A stretch of DNA of 64,000 nucleotides from Thermohalobaculum sp050331395 (GCA_050331395.1 JBHJGX010000021.1:45462-109461); one strand, 5' to 3'. Counted from the stretch's first letter, positions 54,170 to 63,778 are shown. A program made the numbers and translations. The notes: generated by a model not told the origin, from the letters alone.

Positions 54170-55384
54170 ATGACCGGACGGGTGCTCTCGGAGCTGACGC
54201 TTGCCACGCTCGCAGCCGGTCCGGGCGATCCGCTCGGCCTCGTCTCCGGAGGGGCGGTCGCCATCGAGGACGGCCGCATCGCCTGGGCGGGCCCGCATGC
54301 GACGCTTCCCGAGCTCTACGCCCTCTGGCCGGAAGAGCGCTTTGCCGGGCGCCTGGCGACACCTGCGCTCGTCGATTGTCACACGCATCTGGTCTTCGGC
54401 GGGAACCGGGCGCGGGAATTCGCGCTCCGCCTCGAGGGCGCCACCTACGAGGAGATCGCCCGCGCCGGCGGCGGCATCCGCTCGACGGTCGCCGCAACGC
54501 GCGCCGCCAGCGCCGACGCGCTTTTGGCCGATGCGCTGCCCCGTCTCGACGCGCTCTTGGCCGAGGGCGTGGCAACTGTCGAGATCAAGTCGGGCTACGG
54601 TCTCGACCTCGAAACCGAGCTCCGCCAGCTCCGGGTGGCCCGCGCGCTCGGCACGCTCCGGCCCGTGCGGATCGTCACCACCTGCCTTGCCGCCCATGCG
54701 GTCCCGCCCGAGCATGAAGGCGACCCGGACGGCTATATCGACCGGGTGGCCGGGGAGATCCTGCCGGCGATGGCGGCCGAGGGGCTCGTGGACCAGGTGG
54801 ACGGCTTCTGCGAGGGGATTGCGTTCAGCCCCGCCCAGATCGGCCGGGTGTTCGACGCGGCCCATGCGCTCGGCCTGCCGGTCAAACTCCACGCCGAGCA
54901 GCTCTCGGCCTTGGGCGGCGCAGCGCTCGCGGCCCGCCACGGGGCGCTCTCGGCGGACCATCTCGAATATCTCGACGCCGCCGGGGTCGACGCGCTCGCT
55001 GCCGCCGGGACCGTCGCCGTGCTGCTGCCGGGGGCCTATTACACCCTCCGCGAGACCCGGAGCCCGCCGGTCGCGGCCCTCCGCGCCGCCGGCGTGCCGA
55101 TGGCGGTCGCGACCGACTGCAACCCGGGCTCCTCGCCGATGACCTCGCTCCTCCTCGCACTCAACATGGCCGCGACGTTCTTTCGCCTTACTCCCGCCGA
55201 GGCACTCGCCGGCGCCACCCGCGAGGCGGCCCGGGCCCTCGGGCTCGGCGCCGAGACCGGCCGGATCGCCCCCGGGCTCTCCGCCGATATTGCAATCTGG
55301 GAGGCGCACGACCCGGCCGAGCTTGCCTATCGGATCGGCGGCACGCGGCTCCACCGGCGGCTTTTCCGCGGGGTCGCGACGTGA
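54170..55384 (+). CDS. hutI: Imidazolonepropionase
   Basis: The 404-residue metal-dependent amidohydrolase opens 4-imidazolone-5-propionate to N-formimidoyl-L-glutamate, the third step of histidine degradation. Motifs are the metal-binding 'VDCHTHLVFGGNR', 'EIKSGYGLD', 'KLHAEQLS' and 'ATDCNPGSSP'. Length matches the family. AAGGAG lies 5 bases before ATG. The stop overlaps the hutH start (GTGA), so the two are coupled. Confidence 0.96.
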   Translation: MTGRVLSELTLATLAAGPGDPLGLVSGGAVAIEDGRIAWAGPHATLPELYALWPEERFAGRLATPALVDCHTHLVFGGNRAREFALRLEGATYEEIARAGGGIRSTVAATRAASADALLADALPRLDALLAEGVATVEIKSGYGLDLETELRQLRVARALGTLRPVRIVTTCLAAHAVPPEHEGDPDGYIDRVAGEILPAMAAEGLVDQVDGFCEGIAFSPAQIGRVFDAAHALGLPVKLHAEQLSALGGAALAARHGALSADHLEYLDAAGVDALAAAGTVAVLLPGAYYTLRETRSPPVAALRAAGVPMAVATDCNPGSSPMTSLLLALNMAATFFRLTPAEALAGATREAARALGLGAETGRIAPGLSADIAIWEAHDPAELAYRIGGTRLHRRLFRGVAT

Positions 55385-56928
55385 GCGCGCTCAGCCATCT
55401 GTTAGTGCCGGGGGCGGCGACGCTCGCAAGCCTCGAGGCGGTCTGGCGCGACGACCGCCCGCTCCGTCTCGATCCCGCCTGCCGGCCGGCCGTCGAGGCC
55501 GCCGCCGCCCATGTGGCCCGGGCCGCCGCCGCCGAGGCGCCCGTTTACGGCGTGAACACGGGCTTCGGCAAACTGGCACAGGTCCGCGTCCAACCCTCGG
55601 CAACCGCCGCGCTCCAGCGCAACCTGATCCGCAGCCACGCGGCCGGGGTCGGCGTGCCGCTCGCCCCCGAGATCGTCCGTCTCGCCATCGCGCTCAAGCT
55701 CCTTTCGCTCGGCCGGGGCGCCTCGGGCGTGCGCTGGGCCGTCATCGAGGCGCTCGAGACCCTGACCGCGCGCGGGATCGTGCCGGTCGTCCCCGCGCAA
55801 GGCTCGGTGGGCGCCTCCGGAGATCTCGCCCCGCTCGCACATCTGACCGCGGCCCTCCTCGGCGAGGGCGAGGTCTTTCACCACGGCTATCGGGTGCCTG
55901 CGGGCGATGCGCTCCAGGCCGAGGGCTTCCGCCCCCTCGCGCTCGGGCCGAAGGAAGGCCTGGCGATGATCAACGGCACGCAGATCTCGACGGCGCTCGC
56001 GCTCGCGGGGCTTTTCGAGGGCTGGCGGCTCGCGAGCGCATCGCTTGCCACCGGCGCGCTTTCGACGGACGCGGCGATGGGCTCCTCGACGCCCTTCCGG
56101 GCCGAGATCCACGCGCTCCGCGGCCATCGCGGCCAAATCGAGGCGGCGCGTGCGCTCCGTGCGCTCATCGCGGGCTCGGAGATCCGCGAAAGCCACCGGG
56201 AGGCGGACGAGCGTGTCCAGGACCCCTATTGCCTGCGCTGTCAGCCGCAGGTCGCCGGCGCGGCGCTCGATCTGCTGCGGGGCGCGGGCGCCGTGCTCGA
56301 ATGCGAGGCGAACGCGGTCACCGACAACCCCCTTGTCCTTGCTGACGGATCCATCGTTTCGGGCGGGAATTTCCACGCCGAGCCCGTGGCTTTCGCCGCC
56401 GACCAGATCGCCCTCGCGCTTGCCGAGACCGGCTCGATCGCCCAGCGCCGGGTCGCCCTTCTCGTCGATCCGACGCTGAACTTCGGGCTGCCCGCGTTCC
56501 TGTCGCCCGATCCGGGCCTCAATTCCGGCTTTATGATCGCCGAGGTCACCTCGGCCGCGCTCATGTCCGAGAACAAGGCGCTAGCGACGCCGCGCTCGAC
56601 CGACTCGACCCCGACCAGCGCCGACCAAGAAGACCACGTCTCCATGGCCACCCACGCCGCCCGCCGGCTCCTCGAGATGGCCGGCAACCTCGCGCAGATC
56701 CTGGCTATCGAGCTCATGGCGGCCGCCCAAGGCGTGGGGTTCCGTGCGCCGCTTCAGACCTCTGCGCCGCTTCTGCGGGTGACCGCGCGGCTCCGGCACG
56801 ATGTGCCTCCCCTCGAGGCCGACCGCATGATGGCGCCCGACATCGCCGCCGCGGCCCGGATCGTCGCCAGCGGCGCGGTGCAGACGGCGGCAGGTCCAGA
56901 GCTCTTTCCCGTGCTCGACACGCCTTGA
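55381..56928 (+). CDS. hutH: Histidine ammonia-lyase
   Basis: The 515-residue enzyme deaminates histidine to urocanate, the first step of the pathway. The Ala-Ser-Gly triad that forms the MIO cofactor is at 145-147 in 'GSVGASGDLAPLAHL'. Also visible are 'YGVNTGFG', 'GTQISTAL' and 'QEDHVSM'. The start is GTG 55381, overlapping the hutI stop by 4 bases. Normal length. Confidence 0.97.
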   Translation: MSALSHLLVPGAATLASLEAVWRDDRPLRLDPACRPAVEAAAAHVARAAAAEAPVYGVNTGFGKLAQVRVQPSATAALQRNLIRSHAAGVGVPLAPEIVRLAIALKLLSLGRGASGVRWAVIEALETLTARGIVPVVPAQGSVGASGDLAPLAHLTAALLGEGEVFHHGYRVPAGDALQAEGFRPLALGPKEGLAMINGTQISTALALAGLFEGWRLASASLATGALSTDAAMGSSTPFRAEIHALRGHRGQIEAARALRALIAGSEIRESHREADERVQDPYCLRCQPQVAGAALDLLRGAGAVLECEANAVTDNPLVLADGSIVSGGNFHAEPVAFAADQIALALAETGSIAQRRVALLVDPTLNFGLPAFLSPDPGLNSGFMIAEVTSAALMSENKALATPRSTDSTPTSADQEDHVSMATHAARRLLEMAGNLAQILAIELMAAAQGVGFRAPLQTSAPLLRVTARLRHDVPPLEADRMMAPDIAAAARIVASGAVQTAAGPELFPVLDTP

Positions 56929-57287
56929 TCGGGCGGCCGCATTTCGGCGCCTTGGACCACGAACCCGGCGCCGACCTCATCGATGTGCCCGACCGGACGG
57001 TCGCCGGCCATGCGACGCCGCAGGCGATCCGGATCGAGGAGGCGGTCGCGCCCCTGTCGGAGGCCGCGCTCAGGACGGCCCTCGACACCGCTGCGGCGCT
57101 CAACTTCCAGCTGGCGCCTCAGCAGATCCGCCAGGACGACGTCTTGGCGATTACCCTCGGCCCGGACGGCACGGTCCTCGACAGCGCCATCGTGGGCTCT
57201 AGGCCGCCGCCGCCCGATCCCGCGCGCCTTGCCTGCCGGGCGGGTTTGGGCCAGCCTCCGGAAACACCCTCTGGAGGCCGCCCATGA
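56925..57287 (+). CDS. Possible small protein between hutH and hutU
   Basis: A 120-codon frame (TTG start overlapping the hutH stop) fills the 355-base gap and overlaps the hutU start by 4 bases. Codon use is as GC-rich at third positions as in the neighbours. The sequence looks protein-like (RIEEAVAPLSEAALRTALDTA, DDVLAITLGPDG) and becomes Pro-rich at the end. I recognise no family and it is not hutG. The real start could be the downstream GTG near 56982. It could also be a remnant. Confidence 0.4.
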   Translation: MIGRPHFGALDHEPGADLIDVPDRTVAGHATPQAIRIEEAVAPLSEAALRTALDTAAALNFQLAPQQIRQDDVLAITLGPDGTVLDSAIVGSRPPPPDPARLACRAGLGQPPETPSGGRP

Positions 57288-58969
57288 CCCACCCGCGCCA
57301 CAACACCCGGATCGTCCGAGCGCCCCGCGGGCCCGAGCGCACCTGCCGCTCCTGGGCGACCGAGGCGCCTTATCGCATGCTGATGAACAATCTCGACCCC
57401 GAGGTCGCGGAAAACCCGCATGAGCTCGTGGTCTATGGCGGGATCGGCCGGGCGGCGCGGACCTGGGACGATTTCGACCGGATTTGCGCCGCGCTCGAAG
57501 GGCTGCCCGAGGACCGAACGCTCTTGGTGCAATCCGGCAAGCCCGTGGGAATATTTCCCACGCATCCGGACGCGCCCCGGGTGTTGATCGCCAACTCGAA
57601 CTTGGTGCCGGAATGGGCGACTTGGTCCCATTTCCACGAGCTCGACCGCAAAGGTCTGATGATGTACGGTCAAATGACCGCGGGGTCATGGATCTACATC
57701 GGCACGCAAGGGATTGTCCAGGGCACCTACGAGACCTTTGTCGAGGCCGGCCGCACCCATTACGGCGGCGACCTGACCGGGCGGTGGATCTTGACCGCGG
57801 GCCTCGGCGGCATGGGAGGCGCGCAGCCGCTCGCCGCGGTCTTCGCCGGCGCGTCCTGCCTCGCCGTCGAATGCGACCCGGATCGCATCGAATTCCGCCG
57901 GCGCACCCGCTATGTGGACGAAATCGCGACGACCCTCGACGACGCGCTCGAGATGATCGCCCGCTGGACCGCGGCCGGCGAGGCAAAATCCGTGGGGCTC
58001 GTGGGCAATGCCGCCGACGTGGTGCCCGAAATCGCCCGGCGCATGGCCGACGGCACCGGCCCGCGCCCTGACATCGTGACCGACCAGACCTCGGCGCACG
58101 ACCCCCTCAACGGCTATCTCCCGGCCGGCTGGAGCCTCGGCGAGTGGCGGGCCCGGCGCGAAAGCGACCCGGCCGCCGTCGAGACCGCCGCGCGGGCCTC
58201 GATGCGCCGCCATGTGGAGGCGATGCTCGCATTCTGGCGGGCGGGGGTGCCGACGCTCGATTATGGCAATAATATCAGGCAGGTCGCCAAAGACGAGGGG
58301 CTCGCCGACGCGTTCGATTTCCCGGGCTTCGTGCCCGCCTACATCCGCCCGCTGTTTTGCCGGGGCGTCGGGCCCTTCCGCTGGTGCGCGCTCTCGGGCG
58401 ACCCGGAAGACATCTTCCGCACCGACGCCAAAGTGCGCGAGCTCATGCCGCAGGACACGCACCTCCACCAATGGCTCGACATGGCGCGCGCGCGCATCGC
58501 GTTCCAAGGCTTGCCGGCCAGGATCTGCTGGGTCGGCCTCGGCGACCGGCACCGGCTCGGCCTCGCCTTCAACGAGATGGTCGCCTCGGGCGAGCTTTCG
58601 GCCCCGGTGGTGATCCGCCGGGACCATCTGGATTCGGGCTCGGTCGCCAGCCCCAACCGCGAGACCGAGGGCATGCGCGACGGCTCGGACGCGGTCTCGG
58701 ACTGGCCGCTCCTCAACGCGCTCCTGAACACCGCCTCGGGAGCGACCTGGGTCAGCCTGCACCACGGCGGCGGGGTCGGCATGGGCTATAGCCAGCATGC
58801 GGGGATGGTCGTCGTCGCCGACGGGACCGAGGCGGCGGCGCGCCGGATTGCCCGGGTCCTTTGGAACGATCCGGGCACGGGCGTCATGCGCCACGCCGAT
58901 GCGGGCTATCCCGAGGCGGTCGACTGCGCGCGTGCGCAGGGGCTCGACCTGCCGTTCTTAACCGACTGA
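57284..58969 (+). CDS. hutU: Urocanate hydratase
   Basis: The 561-residue NAD-dependent enzyme converts urocanate to imidazolonepropionate, the second step of the pathway. Recognisable blocks are 'YGGIGRAARTWDDFDRI', 'TAGSWIYIGTQGIVQGTYET', 'GGMGGAQPLA', the active-site Cys 368 in 'FRWCALSGDPED', and 'SLHHGGGVGMGYSQHAG'. GGAGG lies 6 bases before ATG. Length is standard. Confidence 0.97.
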   Translation: MTHPRHNTRIVRAPRGPERTCRSWATEAPYRMLMNNLDPEVAENPHELVVYGGIGRAARTWDDFDRICAALEGLPEDRTLLVQSGKPVGIFPTHPDAPRVLIANSNLVPEWATWSHFHELDRKGLMMYGQMTAGSWIYIGTQGIVQGTYETFVEAGRTHYGGDLTGRWILTAGLGGMGGAQPLAAVFAGASCLAVECDPDRIEFRRRTRYVDEIATTLDDALEMIARWTAAGEAKSVGLVGNAADVVPEIARRMADGTGPRPDIVTDQTSAHDPLNGYLPAGWSLGEWRARRESDPAAVETAARASMRRHVEAMLAFWRAGVPTLDYGNNIRQVAKDEGLADAFDFPGFVPAYIRPLFCRGVGPFRWCALSGDPEDIFRTDAKVRELMPQDTHLHQWLDMARARIAFQGLPARICWVGLGDRHRLGLAFNEMVASGELSAPVVIRRDHLDSGSVASPNRETEGMRDGSDAVSDWPLLNALLNTASGATWVSLHHGGGVGMGYSQHAGMVVVADGTEAAARRIARVLWNDPGTGVMRHADAGYPEAVDCARAQGLDLPFLTD

Positions 58970-58977
58970 ACGGGCAG

Positions 58978-59454
58978 TCAAAACGGCTCTGACATCGTGA
59001 GCAGCGGGTGGTCCGCGGCGACCTCCCAAAGCCCGCGCGCCAGCGGCCTCACCACGCCTTGCAGCTTTTTCGCATGCAGGATCCGGGCGACCGTCGCCGG
59101 CGAAGCGGGAAACCCGAACGCCGCGATCGCGTGGCTGACGTCCCGATTGGTGATCCGCCCCCCGAGCTGGCCGAGCAGGACCGCATGGACCGCCGCCATC
59201 CGGCTCGACGGCCGGCCGCGGGGGGTGGCGAGCCCCGTTGCGGCGGCCGCTGCGGTCGCAAGCCGGGCCTCGACCGCAGCGCGCGCCTCGGGCGGCATAA
59301 CCGCGAGGACCCCGCCGATCGCCCTGCGGAGCGCACGGATCTCCGCCTCGGCCGACCGTGCCTCCCGCATCAGCTCGGCCCGCCACGCGGCCGCCATTGC
59401 CATCTTGGCGAGAAGCGCCTCGCAGGCCGGGACGAGCGTCGGGTCATCGGTCAC
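58978..59454 (-). CDS. Hypothetical protein, possible helix-turn-helix
   Basis: The 158-residue protein has an Ala/Arg-rich helical N-terminal half (about 1-75). The C-terminal half ('RMAAVHAVLLGQLGGRITNRDVSHAIAAFG', 'SPATVARILHAKKLQGVV', 'ARGLWEV') has the helix-turn-strand pattern of a winged helix. It could be DNA-binding and lies next to the hut operon in opposite orientation, but no regulator family is recognised. Converges on hutU with 8 bases between. Confidence 0.6.
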   Translation of the reverse strand: MTDDPTLVPACEALLAKMAMAAAWRAELMREARSAEAEIRALRRAIGGVLAVMPPEARAAVEARLATAAAAATGLATPRGRPSSRMAAVHAVLLGQLGGRITNRDVSHAIAAFGFPASPATVARILHAKKLQGVVRPLARGLWEVAADHPLLTMSEPF

Positions 59455-59657
59455 GGGTCGGGGTCCCTTCGTCCGGCCCCGATATGCGAACGGAGATCCG
59501 GGCCGAGATCGGGGCGGATATTCGGCTCGGACCTACCGGATAGCGTTTCGGAGATAACGCCCGGTTAACCCCGCATGCGGCAGGGTGCGACACGGGCTGT
59601 TCGCGGCCCACCGCGCGGGCTAGGGTCGTGCGACCTGACCGCAAAGGAGTGCGCCCC

Positions 59658-60437
59658 ATGACCGAAGTCGACTGGTCCCGCCTAAAGGCCCAAGAGCTCC
59701 GTGCGCGCGCCGAACGAAACGCGGTGGTGATCCTGCCCGTCGCCTCGATCGAGCAGCACGGGCCGCACCTGCCGGTGATGACCGACACGCGCCTCGGGCA
59801 CGAAATCGCGCTTCGGGCGGCGCGCATCGCCTATCCCACGCGCCCGACCGTGGTCGCCCCGGTCGTCTGGTCCGGGCTTTCCGAGCATCACATGGCCTTC
59901 GGCGGCACGCTCTCGGTCAGCGCCGACACCTTCCGCGCCCTCCTCGTCGACCTAATCGAGTGTCTGATCCGCCTGGGGTTCCACGACATTCTGATCTCGA
60001 ACAGCCATGGCGGGAACATCAACACCATGAAGGCGACCATCGACGAGATCGCCCCTGGGCTGCCGGCAACGCTGGTCGGCACCACCTATGTGGATGAGGC
60101 CGGGGCCGAGATCGGCGGGCTGCTCGAGGACCAGACCGGCATCAGCCACGCCTGCGAGGCGGAGACCTCGATGATGCTGGCCATCGAAGCCGCGCTCGTC
60201 GACACGGGCGATCTGGCCGCGCTCGGCCAAGGCAACGACGGCAACATCACCGGAACCGGGATCGCCTCGCACCGCTGGCGGCCGATGCAGGACCGCACGC
60301 CGACCGGGGTCACGGGCAACCCGACCCGGGCGACCGCCGAGAAGGGCGCGGCGCTTCTCGACGCAGCGGCCTCGGGGATCGCCCGGCTGATCGTCGATCC
60401 GCAGACCTGGGCTCCGCTCGAGGACCGGCGGCTCTGA
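59658..60437 (+). CDS. Creatininase-family amidohydrolase
   Basis: The 259-residue protein carries the metal-binding motifs of the creatininase fold: 'SIEQHGPHLPVMTDT' (about 32-46), 'SNSHGGN' (about 114-120) and 'EAETSM'. The family includes creatinine amidohydrolases and deformylases such as ArfB, so the substrate cannot be fixed from sequence. AAAGGAG lies 8 bases upstream of ATG 59658. It is near a hut locus lacking hutG, so an N-formylglutamate deformylase role is a testable idea only. Confidence 0.85.
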   Translation: MTEVDWSRLKAQELRARAERNAVVILPVASIEQHGPHLPVMTDTRLGHEIALRAARIAYPTRPTVVAPVVWSGLSEHHMAFGGTLSVSADTFRALLVDLIECLIRLGFHDILISNSHGGNINTMKATIDEIAPGLPATLVGTTYVDEAGAEIGGLLEDQTGISHACEAETSMMLAIEAALVDTGDLAALGQGNDGNITGTGIASHRWRPMQDRTPTGVTGNPTRATAEKGAALLDAAASGIARLIVDPQTWAPLEDRRL

Positions 60438-60442
60438 ACCGC

Positions 60443-60868
60443 TCAGCGCCACCAGGCGTCGACGGCGGCGATGTCGTCGTCGGACCAGCCGAAATGGTGG
60501 GCGATCTCGTGCACCAGCACATGGGCGACCAGGTTGCCGAGGGGGACGTCGCCCCGCTCGGCCCACTCGTCGAGGATCGGCCGGCGATAGAGCCAGATCT
60601 CGTCGGGCAGCGTGCCCCACTCCGCGACCGAGCGCTCGGTGAGCGCGAGGCCCCGGTAAAGCCCGGTGATCTCGATCGCCTCGGCGTCGAGCTCCGCCAG
60701 CGTCTCCTCGTCGGGCCAGTCGGCCACCCGGAGGACGCAGCCCGCTGCCGCTTCCCGCACGACCGCGGGCAGCCGGGCAAGCGCGGCTTCGGCGATCTCG
60801 GCGAGCGCGTCGAGCGAGGGGGCCGTGCGCTCCGCCCAGGCCGCCACGGGGGAGGTCCTGCCGGTCAC
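60443..60868 (-). CDS. Minimal zincin metallopeptidase-family protein
   Basis: The 141-residue protein has zinc motif HEIAH (120-124) near the C-terminus in 'VLVHEIAHHFGWSDDDI', the arrangement of the small metallopeptidase family (PF06262). 'IWLYRRPILDEW' is also typical. Substrate unknown. The GTG start overlaps the recR stop by 4 bases, so it is expressed with dnaX-ybaB-recR. Confidence 0.87.
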   Translation of the reverse strand: MTGRTSPVAAWAERTAPSLDALAEIAEAALARLPAVVREAAAGCVLRVADWPDEETLAELDAEAIEITGLYRGLALTERSVAEWGTLPDEIWLYRRPILDEWAERGDVPLGNLVAHVLVHEIAHHFGWSDDDIAAVDAWWR

Positions 60869-61461
60869 AGCGGTCGCCGGGCCGAGAAGGCGGCCGTTAG
60901 CGTGCCCTCGTCGAGATAGTCGAGCTCGCCGCCGATCGGCACGCCTTGGGCGAGGGAGCTCAGCCGGGCCTGCGTGTCGACCAGGTAATCGGCGACCACA
61001 TGCGCGGTCGTCTGCCCGTCGATGGTCACCGGCAGCGCGAGCACCACTTCGGCGATGTTCGAGCGCGCCACCCGGTCGGCGAGTTCGGGGATGCGCAGGC
61101 TTTCGGGCGTCACCCCGTCGAGGGCCGAGAGGACGCCGCCGAGCACGTGGTACTGGCCGCGGAAGACGCCCGCGCGCTCGAGCGCCCAGAGATCCGAGAC
61201 GTCCGCGACGACGGCGAGGAGGGCATGATCGCGCCGCGGGTCCTCGCAGATCTCGCAGCGCTCGGCGGTGGCGATATTGCCGCAGACCGTGCAGGTTCGC
61301 ACGCGCTCGGCCACCGCGGCGACCGCTTCGGCCAAGGGCATGAGGAGCCGTTCGCGCCGTTTGACGAGCGCAAGCGCCGCCCGCCGCGCAGACCGGGGCC
61401 CGAGGCCCGGGAGCTTGGCGAGCAGGTCGATCAGGGTCTCGATCTCGGACTTGCCCGCCAT
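60865..61461 (-). CDS. recR: Recombination mediator RecR
   Basis: The 198-residue protein works with RecF/RecO in loading RecA at gaps. An N-terminal helix-hairpin-helix ('LAKLPGLGPRSARRAALALV') precedes the four-Cys zinc finger (CTVC...CEIC, about 57-72) and a TOPRIM domain ('VVADVSDLWALE', 'YHVLGG'). Length is standard. It lies 17 bases after ybaB in the conserved dnaX-ybaB-recR cluster. Confidence 0.97.
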   Translation of the reverse strand: MAGKSEIETLIDLLAKLPGLGPRSARRAALALVKRRERLLMPLAEAVAAVAERVRTCTVCGNIATAERCEICEDPRRDHALLAVVADVSDLWALERAGVFRGQYHVLGGVLSALDGVTPESLRIPELADRVARSNIAEVVLALPVTIDGQTTAHVVADYLVDTQARLSSLAQGVPIGGELDYLDEGTLTAAFSARRPL

Positions 61462-61478
61462 CGGCGCCCCGCGGCGCG

Positions 61479-61829
61479 TCAGCCGAAGGGCAGTTTCATG
61501 CCGGGCGGCAGGCCGAGCCCTTCGGTCGCCTTGGCCATCTCCTCGCGGCCCATTTCCTTGGCGCGGGCGACCGCGTCGTTGACGGCGGCGACGATCAGGT
61601 CCTCGAGCACCTCGCGTTCGGCCTCGGCACCGAGGAGCGAGAAGTCCACAGAGAGGCGCCGGACGACGCCCTCGGCGGTGGCGGTCGCGGTGACCAGGCC
61701 CGCGCCAGAGGTGCCCTCGGCCTCCATCTCGGCGATCTTCTCCTGAAGCGCCGCCATCTTTTCCTGCATCTCCTGGGCTTGCTTCATCAGCTTGCCCATG
61801 TCGCCGAGCGCTCCGAGCCCTTTGAACAT
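61479..61829 (-). CDS. ybaB: YbaB/EbfC nucleoid-associated protein
   Basis: The 116-residue protein has the family start 'MGKLMKQAQEMQEKM', a long N-terminal helix, then 'LIVAAVNDAVARAKE' and the C-terminal 'GLGLPPGMKLPFG'. Binds DNA as a dimer. It sits 2 bases after dnaX, as in most bacteria with this cluster. Confidence 0.95.
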   Translation of the reverse strand: MFKGLGALGDMGKLMKQAQEMQEKMAALQEKIAEMEAEGTSGAGLVTATATAEGVVRRLSVDFSLLGAEAEREVLEDLIVAAVNDAVARAKEMGREEMAKATEGLGLPPGMKLPFG

Positions 61830-61831
61830 CC

Positions 61832-63715
61832 TCAGTCCTCCTCGAATGGATCCTCCGGGTCGAAGACGTCGCCGTCCCCGAGCCCGTCTGCCTCCCCGGC
61901 CGGCTCCAGCCCGGCAGCGTCATCCCAGGCTGGCGCGTCCCAGGCGGGGTCGTCGGAGGCCCGGTCCCCCGCTCCGGCCCCGCCCGGCGCCGGCACGTCT
62001 CGGATCGGCAGTAGCGTGGCGCCGGGAAAGAGCGCAAGGGCGGCGGCGACCATCGGTTCTTCAGCCGCGCGCGCGAGGCGGGTGTCGCGGGCGGCGCGGG
62101 CGGTCTCGGCGGGGGTCGGCAGGCCCGGGGCGCCGGAGACGGCGACCTGCCAGGGCTGGCCGGTGAGCGCCCGCAGCGTCGCGCCGGTGCGGCCCGCCAG
62201 GTCGGCCGGCGCGCCGGGGGCGGGGTTTATCTCGAGTGCGCCCGGGCGATAGGAGACGACCCGCGCGAAGCTCTCGAGCGCTTCGAGGAGCACGTATTCC
62301 CGCGCCTCGGAGAGGAGCGCAAGGACGTCCTCGAAGGCCGCGAGGCGGGCGAGCGGATCGGCGGCGGCGGCGCTGTCTCGCGCCTCCACATGCCCGGGCA
62401 CGGGCACGGGTTTGGGCACGGACACGGGTTCGGGCACGGGCGCCGCTGCCATCCGGGAGGCGGCTGCGGGTCCTCCGTCGACGGCCCGGAGCCGGGCGGA
62501 CGGCCCGCCCCGACCTCCGGTCCCGCCCTGGCCGCCTGCGCGCGGCGGGCCGGTCCCCTCGTCCGCGGTCAAGCGCCGGACCAGCTCCTCGGGCGGCGGC
62601 AAATCGGCCACATGGGAGAGCCGGATCAGCGCCATCTCGGCCGCCATCATCGCATTCGGCGCGAGCGGCACCTCCTCCATCGCCTTGAGCAGCATCTGCC
62701 AGGTCCGGGTCAGCACCCGCATCGACAGCCGCTCGGCGAGCTCGGCCCCGCGGCGGCGTTCCTCCGGGCTCGCGGTCGGGTCCTCCGCCGCCTCGGGCGA
62801 GATCTTCAGCACCGAGATCCAATGTGTGAGCTCGGCCAGGTCGCGGAGGACGAGGGCCGGGTCCGCCCCCTCGGCATACTGCCCCGAGAGCTCGGCGAGC
62901 GCACCGGCCGCATCGCCGCGCATCACCGCCTCGAAGAGATCGATCACCCGTCCCCGGTCGGCGAGGCCGAGCATCGCCCGCACCGCCTCGGCGCTCGCCT
63001 CCGCCCCCGGCGCAATCGCCTGATCGAGGAGCGAGAGGGCGTCGCGGACCGAGCCTTCGGCCGCCCGTGCGACCAGCGCGAGCGCGCCCGCCTCGAGCGC
63101 GGCGCCTTCGGCCGCGGCGACCGCCGCGAGATGGGCCATCATCGCCTCGGGCTCGATCCGGCGCAGATCGAAGCGCTGGCAGCGCGACAGCACGGTCACC
63201 GGCACTTTGCGGATCTCGGTGGTGGCCAGGATGAATTTCACATGCGCCGGCGGCTCTTCGAGGGTCTTCAAGAGCGCGTTGAACGAGGCCGTGCTCAGCA
63301 TGTGGACTTCGTCGATGATATAGACCTTGTAGCGCACCTCGGTCGGGCGATAGCGGACCGCCTCGTTGATCTCGCGAATATAGTCGACGCCGGTATTCGA
63401 CGCCGCATCCATCTCGAGGACGTCCACATGGGAGCCGCGGGCGATCCCGGTGCAGGCGGCACAGACGCCGCAGGGCGCGATGGTCGGCCGGTCGTGCGCC
63501 AGGCAGTTCAGCCCCTTGGCGATGATCCGGGCGGTGGTCGTCTTGCCGACGCCGCGCACGCCGGTCAGCACGAAGGCATGGGCGATGCGGCCGGTCTCGA
63601 AGGCGGCGGTCAGCGTACGGACCATGGCCTCCTGGCCGATCAGCTCGGAGAAATCGGCCGGCCGGTATTTGCGCGCGAGCACCTGATAGGGGCCGGCGTC
63701 GGGGGTCTCGGTCAT
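61832..63715 (-). CDS. dnaX: DNA polymerase III subunits tau/gamma
   Basis: The 627-residue AAA+ clamp-loader subunit has Walker A 'GVRGVGKTTT', a Cys4 zinc module (NCLAH...CGVCAAC), 'YIIDEVHMLS' and the sensor-1/Arg-finger region 'ILATTEIRKVPVTVLSRCQRF'. The C-terminal region after about 400 is Pro/Ala/Gly-rich and ends very acidic (DPEDPFEED). I see no E. coli-type A-rich frameshift site. ATG 63715 is chosen because it starts the conserved 'YQVLARKYRP' block. Confidence 0.96.
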   Translation of the reverse strand: MTETPDAGPYQVLARKYRPADFSELIGQEAMVRTLTAAFETGRIAHAFVLTGVRGVGKTTTARIIAKGLNCLAHDRPTIAPCGVCAACTGIARGSHVDVLEMDAASNTGVDYIREINEAVRYRPTEVRYKVYIIDEVHMLSTASFNALLKTLEEPPAHVKFILATTEIRKVPVTVLSRCQRFDLRRIEPEAMMAHLAAVAAAEGAALEAGALALVARAAEGSVRDALSLLDQAIAPGAEASAEAVRAMLGLADRGRVIDLFEAVMRGDAAGALAELSGQYAEGADPALVLRDLAELTHWISVLKISPEAAEDPTASPEERRRGAELAERLSMRVLTRTWQMLLKAMEEVPLAPNAMMAAEMALIRLSHVADLPPPEELVRRLTADEGTGPPRAGGQGGTGGRGGPSARLRAVDGGPAAASRMAAAPVPEPVSVPKPVPVPGHVEARDSAAAADPLARLAAFEDVLALLSEAREYVLLEALESFARVVSYRPGALEINPAPGAPADLAGRTGATLRALTGQPWQVAVSGAPGLPTPAETARAARDTRLARAAEEPMVAAALALFPGATLLPIRDVPAPGGAGAGDRASDDPAWDAPAWDDAAGLEPAGEADGLGDGDVFDPEDPFEED

Positions 63716-63778
63716 GCGCACTCCGTCGGATCTGGTCGCGAGCCTAGGCGCTGGCGGCCGACCCGGCAAGGCGCCCAC

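Noticed and set aside
56925..57287. hutG between hutH and hutU
   Set aside because: The frame is only 120 codons and lacks N-formylglutamate amidohydrolase motifs.
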